From Certhia americana (taxonomy: Eukaryota; Chordata; Aves; Passeriformes; Certhiidae), in contig CM031878.1 of NCBI GenBank assembly GCA_018697195.1, positions 33,435,374-33,499,373 of the forward strand: DNA of 64,000 bases, given 5' to 3'. Below, piece by piece: positions 25,001-37,000 of this stretch. The position numbers and the translations under genes are program-made. The stretch's first letter is position 1. Each line of letters starts with the position of its first letter. Below the pieces are notes generated by a model. The model was not told the DNA's origin. It saw only the letters and a list, made by a program, of their open reading frames with translations, and made no database searches.

Positions 25001-28000
25001 TTACAAGCATTTTCTACAGCCAAGTTACAAGAAGTACTTCCTACCCTGACCTTAATGTAGTTTGGTTTATGGTATAGACTAAGGCCCAAGCAAAGTTTAG
25101 ATATCCAATTTCATTTTGGAACATGAAGAAAAATTCATATAACATTTTTTGCCATGTTTATGCTTTCTATTTCATGATCCCCATTTACAATGAGTATAAT
25201 TACAAATACATGATAAATCCCATGGGCTTTTGGCACCCCTCCTTCACTGTAAAGATTAAAGTCTGAGTTACAGAAACACTTGCTCCTTCTGCTTCTTATT
25301 TTGCAGAGTCCCCTTCTAAGCACAGTGTTAAACTTCTAGCAGAACAGAACATATACGGCCTTTACCTGCTAGAATAGAGTGTAGATTGGTCACGTTGACA
25401 GTGTTCATCTACATTCAGGGAAGAAGAAGAGAGTGTGGTTGCCAAGGAAGCTGCTTCAAACAGAGATGGAGTGCTTGGCACTAGATCCGGCCGGTGGTGC
25501 GAACCTAGTACTTCATATGCAGAAATAAAGAAAAATGTTAACATCTTTAATTTTAAATTGAGTCCAAGACTCTTCATGTAAGTATATCGAGTCCCATAGT
25601 GCCCACATCAGCTTCCTGAAATGTTCTAATGTTTGAATTGATGAGATGGTAGTATTCATATGCCCATACCCATACTCTTTTGTATTACAGAATGAATTTC
25701 AGCCCATACCCATACTCTTTTGTATTACAGAATGAATTTCAGCTGATAACAAGGACATTCAGCAGAATACAGAACTCCAAGGTCATGTATTAAGCAGAGA
25801 TATAAGTTATGAATTCTTCTCAGTCCTGGGACTATTCTCATGCTACCAGGGCTCTTTTATCAGATTAGGATATCATATTTAGGATTAGGAAATTGGTTCT
25901 GCTTTCATCAAGGCTACAGGCAAATTGTGAAAGGGGAAAAGTCTCTTCAAAAAGACTCTGGGAACAATGAAGTGAGCTTAAAAACACTTCATGTCACACA
26001 CTGGTTTAGAGGTCAGTGAAAAGGATAGCATTGGCTCTGACCTTAATTTACTTCCTGGGCTGAATACATTTTTTTTGGATGTCCTGAAATCTGGAAGTTT
26101 GACATCATATTACAAACTTTGATTCTGACTTCATCTTGCTCCTAAAGGTCCATTTTGCCAAATATACTAACTACTCGCTCCATAAGTATAACCTGACTGA
26201 TTTTGAAAGATCAGCCATAGTGTTATATTCTAGTTACAGGAATTCTAAAGCTTTTACAAAATTTCTTAAAACATCATTTAGGTTGTTGATTGTACCTTCT
26301 TCATCAAGGCTGGCAAAACTTTGTCCTTCAGCAAGAATGCCGTGCTTTTCATCCTTCCACTCCTGGCTAACTGCACACACTATTTCTTGTGATGCTGCCT
26401 TCAGGGCTGTGATGGAGTTGCACCGTTTCTTTGAAGGTGAAGGCTTTAAAGCTGCATTACCAAATGAACATAGGTGTTGAATGATGTCATCTCCCTACAC
26501 ATCTTTAACAGCATATGAAAAAATAAGTCATATAGAAAATCTAGGTTTGAATACTGATGAAGAACATGTCCAGAAACCTACTTAACAAACATTACATTAA
26601 AACTACAGTGAAAGTTATTGTTATTTCATCTGCAAGAGAAGTACTTTTGTCTTTTTCAGTTTCTTACAGCTTATTAAGTCACTGGCACCACTAAGCTGTG
26701 GTACTCCTATGGAGTATCAGCCCCTGTAATCAGAGACAGAATGATACAGAAGAAAACCCCCAGAAAACAGGAAAACAGACATTTGGAGTATTCTGAGAGG
26801 TTACAATCATTTTTCTTTTAATCTGTTAACTACTTCTGTGTAATGATACTGCAGAATTTCTGCTTTAGACTCGTGTCAAACATTTTGGGTACAATAAACA
26901 AAAAAAAAGATAAACAAAATCTTGATGGCCTACACACTGAAGTATCAGCACTGATATAATTGTTAGCAAAGCCTGTTCATTTAAAAAACGTTTTGAATCA
27001 AACTCTAGAACTGATCATTGCCACTACTACTGATCCATGACCCTCATCTGCAGCTCTCCAGAAGGATGCCAGCTATTTCGTTTAGTGTTTTTCAGCTGCT
27101 GGCTGCTGATCTCCATGCACTGGCTGCAAATTTACTTCAGATGCACTATAACATTTCTTTCATTACTTTACTACAAAGTTCAAATGAAACATATCATTTG
27201 ACTTGGCTAAAGACTGAACAAAAGGATCAGATACATAGTTCCAGGGTATTTTTTAAAAAGAACATAGTAGATAGTTGCTGAGCCAGCCTCTGCCCAAGGC
27301 TAAACCCACTTATTAAGTTTTTGTTGTTAATTATGCATGGTTGGTCTGTGTATTAGGGGAAAAAAACAGATTCAGAATAGGGCTTAAGTGTTTAAACTGA
27401 AATGTCTGACTCAAAGCCTAGAACTAAAGTTCCTGAAGGTGGGAAGACTCCCAAATTTTTATGAAAGAATAATAATGCATTTGAACCATTAATCTGTATA
27501 AAAGAACATTAACAGCCCTGTATACACAGGAAATCAATAAGAGTAGGATACTTAGACAGGTTAATAGACTGGAAAAAGGAGACAGATGAATTAAGATCAG
27601 AGAGAAAATTAGGCATGATATCCTTTAATCGTATATTGTAGGCTTCAAATACAGAACAGGTTGTGTCTTGTCCTGGAACAAGTCTACCAGTCAGAATTAC
27701 AAAGAATTGGGGAAAAAAAGACTCAGATGCTGAGGTAACTTATATGGCATTTAGTCAGACAGGAATATCAAGTAGTAAGGAGCAGACACTCTTTATTCTT
27801 TATCAATGCAGAGGAGTTCCTTTGAGTATTGTCTCAGACAGCAGAACTCCTACCAGCTCTTTGGCAAAAATATTCTAAGATTTAATGAGAACTGAGTTTC
27901 AGGAGGCTCCTTCTCCTATAAACTGAATTTTGCTTCACATTACATCAGATTCTTCTATTTTCTTATTAATCAATCTTTTCCAAAGGATTTAAATTTCAAC

Positions 28001-31000
28001 ACTTCAAATCGTTAATTTATTCTGGTATTTGTAGTCATTTTTTTGTTTACTTAAAACTTATTTAGTTCTAGTGTTTGTTTGTACTTTGTTTTCTCTCTGT
28101 CCACACAGACTTTTTTCTCACTCCAGATAACTAATGAAAATGTTAAGAGACCAGCGTAACACTGATGAAAAAGTACTTGCAAAACATCTTCTATCAGTTT
28201 GAGACAATGCCATATGCTCAACACTCCTCTTGTAGTATTTGAGCCAAGTGTCCATTCGCCATTTTGACACTCAAACTCCAAAGCAAATACACTTTAATGA
28301 GCAGGATTATGAAACTGCTAACTCAGATCCATTTTGAAGTACAAGTTTCTCTGTAAACTAAGTAATTCTAGCCCATCAGTTAATACTTATTTGTCAAGAA
28401 CACTGCTTCATAAAAAAAACCTCAACTGAGAACACTCTCTCCTAGAGGGTAATCAAAAATAGCCTTCTCTTACTAGAAAGAAACAAAACCAACCAAACAA
28501 AAAGGTGCAATCGCAGCATCACCTCTGTGGGTTTTAAAAATAATCTAGTAGTAAAGTAGCAAGTTAATATGTATGCATGCTATTTAAAACACCTAATCTG
28601 TATGACTTATGGTAAGGTTTCATACCACTTGTGCTAATTGCTGGGAAAAAAATTCATTGCTCACATAATCAGAACAGCTTTTCCTCAAGAGCAGCCTGGA
28701 CCACATCAACCCTCAAGCACTCTTTTTTTCCTTGATAGTGTATTTATTAGAGACTTCCTCACTGCTCACATGTTGAGCACATCTCAGCAGTTGTCACAGA
28801 ATGGCATATTTTGGAAGGGATCTTAAAAATCATCCAGTTCCAAACTCTGCTGAGCCCAGTGACACCTAAAGTCACTGTACCACTTCAGTGCCACTAAAGC
28901 AGGTTGTTCAGATCCCTACCCAACTGTCCTTGAACACTCCCAGGAGAGGGCATCTACAGTTTTTCTGGGCAACCTGTTCCAGTGCCTAATCACCCTCACT
29001 TGTAAAGAGCTTCTTCCTAACATCTAGCCTATATTTACCCTTATTCAGCTTAAAACCATTTCCTCTTGTCCTATCACTATATGCCCTTTAGGTCATATAA
29101 AGTCCATCTCCATCCTTCTTGTAAGCCCCCTTTAGGTACTGGAAGGCTGCTACATGATTTCCCCAAACTTCTCTTCTCTGGGCTGAACATCCCCAACTTA
29201 CCTAGTTTGTCTTCATAGGAGAAGGGGTCCATCCCTCTAATCATGTTGGTGTCCCTCCTCAGGACCCTCTCCAACAGGTCCATGTCCTTCCTGTGCATGT
29301 CTCCTCAGAGCTGGCTGCAGCCCTGCAGGTGGGGTCTCACCAGAGCAGAGCAGAGGGGCAGAATCCCCTCCCTGCTGCCCACATTGCTCTGGATGCAGCC
29401 CAGAGACACGTTTGGATTTCTGGGCTGGGAGTGCTCATTGCTGGGTCATGCCCAGCCTCTCCTCCACCAGCACCCCCAATCCCTCTCCCCAGGGCTGCTC
29501 TGATCTGTTCATCCCACAGCCTAGATTGGTATCTGGCATTGCCCCAACCTAGATGTAATGGTTTACACTTGGCTCTGTTGAATCTGATCAGGTTCCCATG
29601 GGTCTACTTCTCAAGCTTGTCCAGGTCTCTTTTGTCCCCCATCAACAACCTTCTTTTCACTTGCAACACTTCAGACTGAGTTTCCTTTCAGTAGCATGGT
29701 CAATTTATAGAGAAATTATCCATCAATTAATTAATATTTATAAGACTCACAAAAAGTCTTATTCTCCTGAAAAGCCATCATAACATATCATGCACACAGG
29801 GAGTCACTACCCTCAAATTTTCTCTTTCTTTTAAAGATTCTTTAATTCCATTTAAAATATCTTAATTATTTTAGTATAATTACCCTCAGCCTTTTCCTGT
29901 CATCTGGCTATCCTATTCGTTTTCTTATTCAGAATTTCACTAAATACTTATCACCTACACTTCTGCCTTCTTGTTGCATTATCAATTTTCCCTCTTTTTT
30001 CATATGCCTTTACACTTACTCATGTTTCTTGTTCTGATCTGCCAGGCCTTTAACACTGGTTTTCATGGGCAGTCTCAGAGATTACAGGCTCAATCACTCT
30101 TTAGAAAAGACGTACCATCTTTAGACAACATGCAGAGCAACAAAGGCCAGTATGACTTCTAATGATAGAAAAGGTAGTGAAAATAAAACTTGATGTGAAC
30201 TTTTGATGGAAAAAGGCTGTATGAAGGTGTGTCTAAACTTTTTTTTTTTTTTTCCAATTAGTAAGACAATACATTAATTTCCCTGAGTTGAGTCTGTTTT
30301 ACCTGGGATAGTAATTGGTGAGTGACTTCTACCTGTCCTTATTTGAACACACCCACCTTCTGTTATAACTTTTCCCCCATCTCATTGAAGAGGGAGAGTG
30401 ATAGAGTGTCTAGGTGTTCACCTGAAGCCAACTTTAGACAGCCCTGATATGACAAAATGACATAGTGCATAATTCTCTGTAATTTTACCAAAAGAGTAAA
30501 ATCCCAATTGCTAGAAATTTAGTTTCTTGACTGGAGCTACAAAAGTGCTACGTGATGTTGAAGAAAGGCTTGTTTTATTGCCTAGACAGGAGCATTATAA
30601 AATTATGATTATAAAAATATCTAAAAGAGTAGAAGTCACAACTTTCTTACCTTGAACTTTTTTGAAAACTCTTGCATTCATAAATTTTAAAAATCTGTCT
30701 GCATAAAAACTTGGTCGGTGAACTGAAACAGTATCCTACAAGATTAAAAAAGATCTCATTTTCCACAAGTAAATCACAAGTAAGCTGTCAAGACAGAAGC
30801 TGGACACCTCAGGTGAACTATATTATGCATTTCAGGCATAGTCATAACTACTGAATCATTACCCTTTTTTTCCCTTTTAAAGGTTAATTCTTCAAGAACT
30901 TTTTAGGTATTTAATTTATGAAATTACAAATTATGAATTATACAGCTACATTCTGCAAAATCTTCCAAGCAGTTTTTTTTTCAAATTATGTATATTTTTC

Positions 31001-34000
31001 AGTTACAAGGTCATCAATGTTCTGCTAGGTGGCTAGACTTGTGTAAGTTAAAAGGACAAACTAATATTAGTTGTTATTTGAAAGCTCAACAAATAAAATC
31101 AGTATTTGGAAGATTCCAGCAGCAGCTCAAACCAGAAGGTGAGGTTAGACTACAAATATACCAGAACTAGTTTTTTCCTGCTCAACATAAGTCAAAGATC
31201 CACCAGCAAAAATATCAGCAGTTTAAAAAAATAATAAAGTCCACTTACCCCATCATAAACAAGAGCTTTCCAAGAATGTTCCAGCTTTTTCATTAACCTA
31301 AGTATGAAAAAAAACTAAATCAAAACTGCTTTATAAAATTTCCATTTTTATAAGTAATTTCAGAATATTTTGCTCAGTGAAAATTCATTGAAAGTTGAAG
31401 TTCAACTTACCTGTAAGACTGGAGAATATCAATAATACCCATAAATAAAAGCAGCTTTTCACCCTTATGGCTTTTTGCTGGAATACCTCCCATTCTAAGA
31501 GAAACAACATAGTTAGAATATCTTTTAAGACATCTCTGATCACCAGTTACCAGCTGAACTGTACCCACTTGTAAACCCAAAGGAATAGACAATATTCAAG
31601 CCAGATGCCACAGTGCAAAGCCAGTCAAATGTGAGTCACTTAGCATGCAATGGATAGAAAATTTGAAGTATCTGGGATTCAGTGGTAAATATACATCATT
31701 AAAAAGGGAAAAACATTTTGAGAAGAACTGGAAATATTCAGATGACCTGAAAATTGGAAGAAAGTATACATCAGCTTACTGCTAGGGAAAATAAGTAACT
31801 TTAGATAAGAGTGAATTTTCTCACTTTATTGATCATAGGTAACAACTCACATAGAGTCTGCGCATTAATCAAAGTCTGAAAAGCTGTTTCATATATTTTT
31901 CACTAAAAATGATATATTACTGTGCTTTTCCAAAATTTCTTTACAGACAGACAAGTGACAGACAAAGCAACAGTATTAAGCTGAGAATCCTGACTGCATG
32001 GGCCTCCAGTTGGTCCAGGGTCTGTACTCAGACATGAACTTTCATTCTAAGCTGTAAAAAACAAGTGAAATAAAGGTCTGTCTAATTATAATCTAGCACT
32101 ATTAATGCCTGAGAACTCTCTGTGAATGCTAAATATGAGAATTCTCTCACTTGTTTGCTTCATCACAGATTTCTGTATCATTAGTTGTATTTACATACAC
32201 AGCTCCCTTGAGAACCAGAAGAAAAGTAAATCCTTAAATTAAATCCTCATTATAATGAAGGATTGATTATATGCAATGCTGGATGGTGACAATAATGCTC
32301 TCATAGCACTTAGTATATTATAAAGAAAACAACAGAATAATGATTGTCTATATATTCAAATTTCTATTAAAGTTTTTGCTAGACAGAAAAATAGGAAAAA
32401 AATATCAGTTCTTAATCTCAGGAAACATAATATATATAACTGCACTTCAGTGGCTGATGATATCATTCTATGTATATTGAATATACGGCTTAAAGATGAA
32501 AACAACCTCTGTAGGAATATCCATTTCAATGTTAATTTATAGTTTTTGCTTTGGTCTTACCAGGCTGCTTAGGCTGCTTCCAGTTAAAATTAGATTATAG
32601 CTGGGACTCTTGTAATAACTGTCTAAAAACACTGTATAAAAGAATGAACGTGTGCATATGTAAGTCACTCTGAACTATCATGTATTTAAAGATGATCAAT
32701 CTACTGGCCAACATTCCAATTTCATGCTCTGTGAAAAATCTCGATGATGCAGCTTTTGGAAAAAAAAAAAGGTTCAGGTTTTCAATTCCTGGAATGCAGT
32801 GTACTCATGAATGTTTTTCCTATTAATAGTTTTAATAGCAGTCTTAAGAGCAGGTTACAGCACTTACGTGTTTGTTGTCTCTGTGGTGACAGAGTCTCCA
32901 GATTTCCCAGGGCCCTGTATAGATTCCATGGCTGTGGAATAGAGAACTTTCTGCCCTCCATGTCGTTTTGCATCTGATGCACTCTGGGAACACTCTCCTT
33001 CTCTTTCCTTCATGTCACTGTGCAATATGTGGATCCCCAGAAGCAGACTGTAATCCATGATCTTAAAACTTTCTAGAACCTACCAAAGAAGGAATGACTA
33101 CACTGAAACCACAAAAGAATTTTACAGTAGCATTTTGCAAACCTGAGTGAAAATACACTTTCTCAAGGCACAGTCTTCTCTTATCAGGAAGTGTGTGAAA
33201 TTACAGTTAATCAAAAACCTTTTACTACCCCTTTCTTTACCCAAATGGGAAAGAAAGGTGCACAGCTGAAATGTAACCTGAAGTTATTTTGTAGTCAAGG
33301 AAGATAATTCCAGGCAGCACCTTTTTCTCTAAAGCAAATAATCAATTAATGGTTCCATCGTATACTTATGAAAAATGCACTTTCAAAATTATCTCTAATC
33401 CACATTCCAGACCTAAGTGTTTTTGCCTGTACTCCTCTCTTATCTCCCTTCCATCTCCTGTTTATAACAGAGACCATACTCTTGGAGAACTTTGAAATGA
33501 CAACAAAACTATTTGCTACCACCTCCTTATTAGCAGCTGGTGAGATTGGAGTACAAAAATCATGCACTAAGCTAAATAGAGCCTATCTAAACTCAAAAGA
33601 CAAGTTTTACTTCTGAAGCATAACTTAATCAACCAGCCTTCTCTTTCAGCTCTACCAACCATTACTGCCTCTGGCAGCATGTCTTCCCTCACACACAAGT
33701 ACTTTCATTTGCTTTTAGTCAGCTATACCATTATGAAGTCTGGCATGCTGTCATTGAAAGGAAATACAGCTCAAGTTAATACCCAAATATGAACTAAAGC
33801 AAGCTGCAATCACATCTAGTAATAAAACCAAACTGTTCACTGCAACAGTTTAATGTCAAACAGCAACTGTGTTTAATGTCTTGCACAATAGCACTACTAA
33901 GTGGAAGGAGAAACACCAATAACAGCCAGGAGGGATATACTGTCATACTCATTCTCCTTTACCTCGTGCAGTTCAGCAATGATTCATGATATGTTTTGGC

Positions 34001-37000
34001 ACATAGTGCCCAAATAATGGTGTAATTTTTTGTCATTGAATCAAGAGGCAATAGTACGTCCTTTTATGTGCAAGAAAAAAAGTGATTTTAGAAGATGAGA
34101 GCAGATTCCAGGTATGTAATTTTGATGAAGATTATAAAAGCATAAGTATTTTTGGTTAAGCGGAAACATCCCTTTTCTTAATAAAAAAAAAAAAAAAAAA
34201 AAAAAAAGCAATTTCAGCACTTGCTTAGGTTTAAAAACTGTATGGCAGTAAATCAGTAGTTTCATATGGATCTGTATGTCTAATTGTAAGGTTTTTACAC
34301 CACTTGCCCTAATTGCTGGAAAAATACTTATTGCTCAAATAACCACAGCAGCGATGAAACAAAACATCTAAATGTATTCTAAATGTAGAAAGGCATTTAG
34401 CACGCCTCTGTAAAATAGAATACATTTAGCACGCTAAATGTATTCTAAATGTAGACAGGCATAAAATCAGGCCTGATTTTCAGACTCAAAGAATGACTTT
34501 AAGACACCATGGGTTTGCACAGAGGGATCCTACACAGTGATGCCTTAGTTCAAATGGAACAAGAAAAAGGCTGCTAATGTATGCCCTTAGAAGTCCACAG
34601 CATCTTCTGATGACAGAAATCACAATAGATTTCATACACAACAAGAAAGCGTACTCTAACCACAAGATTCTGATATTTTATTGTGCATTGTGTGTAAATG
34701 TTGGTAGTTTACAATCATAAATTGCAAAAATAGCATGGCTAACAGGTACAAAAGGAACTTGGTGCCAAAACTTCTAAAATTTTCTTTACTGCTTACTTAT
34801 TGCTACCCTTTCCCAGACTTTCTCAAAAAAGAAATTACAATATCATGTATTCATGAAAAATCAACAAATGTTTGCCATCAAATGCTGACAGTAAATTCTG
34901 GATAAGCTGAAAAATAACACCTTAGTAATACAGTAAGCAACACTGTTCATTCAAAACCAGAACAGCAGCTAGTCAGGCTTGGGAAAAGCATTGCAACATT
35001 TATTTTAGTTATGAATTACTGCTGACAGTTCTGCCTTCAACATATTCTTTACTGCATTTTGAATTAGGTCATGTTAGACACATGATTTTACTGCAATAAT
35101 TACATAACCTATGTCTAGAATTGAATGTAGTCTCATGGGAGGCTGTGCTGTAATGTGCTGCTCCTTATTCCACAGGGACCTCCTATATGATAAAATGAAT
35201 CCTTCTGACTACATCAATTCATGACTGACATTTAAGCCCATACTACTTGTACATTACAACATAAGTCATGCATTGACAATTTATGATTTTGTTGCAAGAT
35301 TACTAAAAAACATCATAAAAACAAGTAGCTATTTCATTATTACAGTCCATTGTCAGACTGAATCACCTTCACACACAACGGACTAACTACAGTACAAACT
35401 CTTACAAACAGCACACAGCATAAGAATCCTTGTCCCCCAGACATTCTGTTCACGGCCCTACTCAGAGGTGGCATTGTACCATCCACAAACTGTCTTCAGG
35501 ATATCATGACATGATCTGGCCCTGTCTGCCTGCAGCTTTGATGTACAGTTCTGATTACTTCCCCTGAGAAATGTGATAACCAAACCAACCACTCCTTACG
35601 CAAATGAACCTTTGTGACCATATCTAAGCGTGTTTCACTCCCCATTTGCTTCTAATGAATGGTAAGAAATAATTAACCAGAATAACAAGGAAGAACCTCA
35701 TAAATCAGCACTCAACAAAACTTTGTGTCAAACTCCTCAGTCTGCATTAATACAGTTGTTTTACTTCTTGATAAATCAGTTGGATTTACAGCTGAATATA
35801 TCTGAGGGGTTCTCACTATATATCTTCATTAATATTAAAAATACCAAATTGTGACGATTTTTAAATATGTAAGTAACATTTTGCACATATGGTTGTACAA
35901 AATAATCTGTTTCAACAATGACAAGTTACAAAATGCAGAACATCAAGGCATTTCTGGACATGGAGCATTCTATGAGAATATAAATAGGTACAAGTCTTCT
36001 CCTGTGCTGAGGTTTGTTTGCAGACACTTTTATACTTTTGATGATTTTAGGACTGCTTTTGAGATGCAGCAGCAAGCTGCTGCTCCTAAGGTACCAAAAT
36101 TATAACCTAATCTAATGAAAAAAAACCCGACTCAAATAAATTACAGTATTACATGGCTATATTCATAGCAAAAGGAGAAAGCCCTTCAGAACACCTGACT
36201 CTATTCATGTGCGATTACTAGAAATTGACATAAACTCACAAAAATACTCTACTTTGTACCTAAAGGGAGGAAAACCCCAATCTTTGCTCATGTCACCATT
36301 CTGACATGCACCTTGCCAGCAAAATGGCACCACAGGGTTTCAGCAAGAATGGTCTTAATCATGCTGTGTGCTAACAAGTGATGTATTAGATAATGACAAG
36401 TAAACCTTCAGTTCATTAACATTAAATCATTCATCTTGGTAGTATTTATATTGGTGTTAATTCACAAGCTACGCAGATTCTGCCAACACAGTGTTGTCAC
36501 TTGGTCACCAAGTGCTGCTGGCACTTCAGCTGCTCTGAAAACTTCCAGATGGCAAGTGACACTCACCCTACATAGCCTTAAGCACTATCCACATGAAAAC
36601 CCACAGTAAAATGACATCACAAATATGTCATTTCAGAGCACAAAAAATTAACTCTCTGAATCATATTTTCTTTTCTCAAAGCTAATCAGATGTTAAAGTA
36701 TTCTGTGCATCATCTTAGACGTGGTCATGCTCTACTATCTCAGCCAGTGACTAACAGAGCAAATCAAGTATTCCTGTCATAAAATGTCATTTTTATTTTA
36801 TATGCAGCCAACCCAAACTACACACTAGTTGACAGAGAAATCTGCATTTACATTTTCTATCCATGTAAAACAGTCATCAGATCATTTTCATAAAGGGGTG
36901 AAGAAAAATACAACTCAAAAGAAAAAAATTACAAGCTTATTTAATGCAAGTACTAAATGGATAACCGTGCAAGAAAGTATTTCCTCTCCTACAAGCACTT

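Noticed and set aside
26136..26480. 114-codon plus-strand ORF
   Set aside because: It is the antisense shadow of the PIP5K1B exon at 26296-26451, whose open frame and low stop content keep the opposite strand open.
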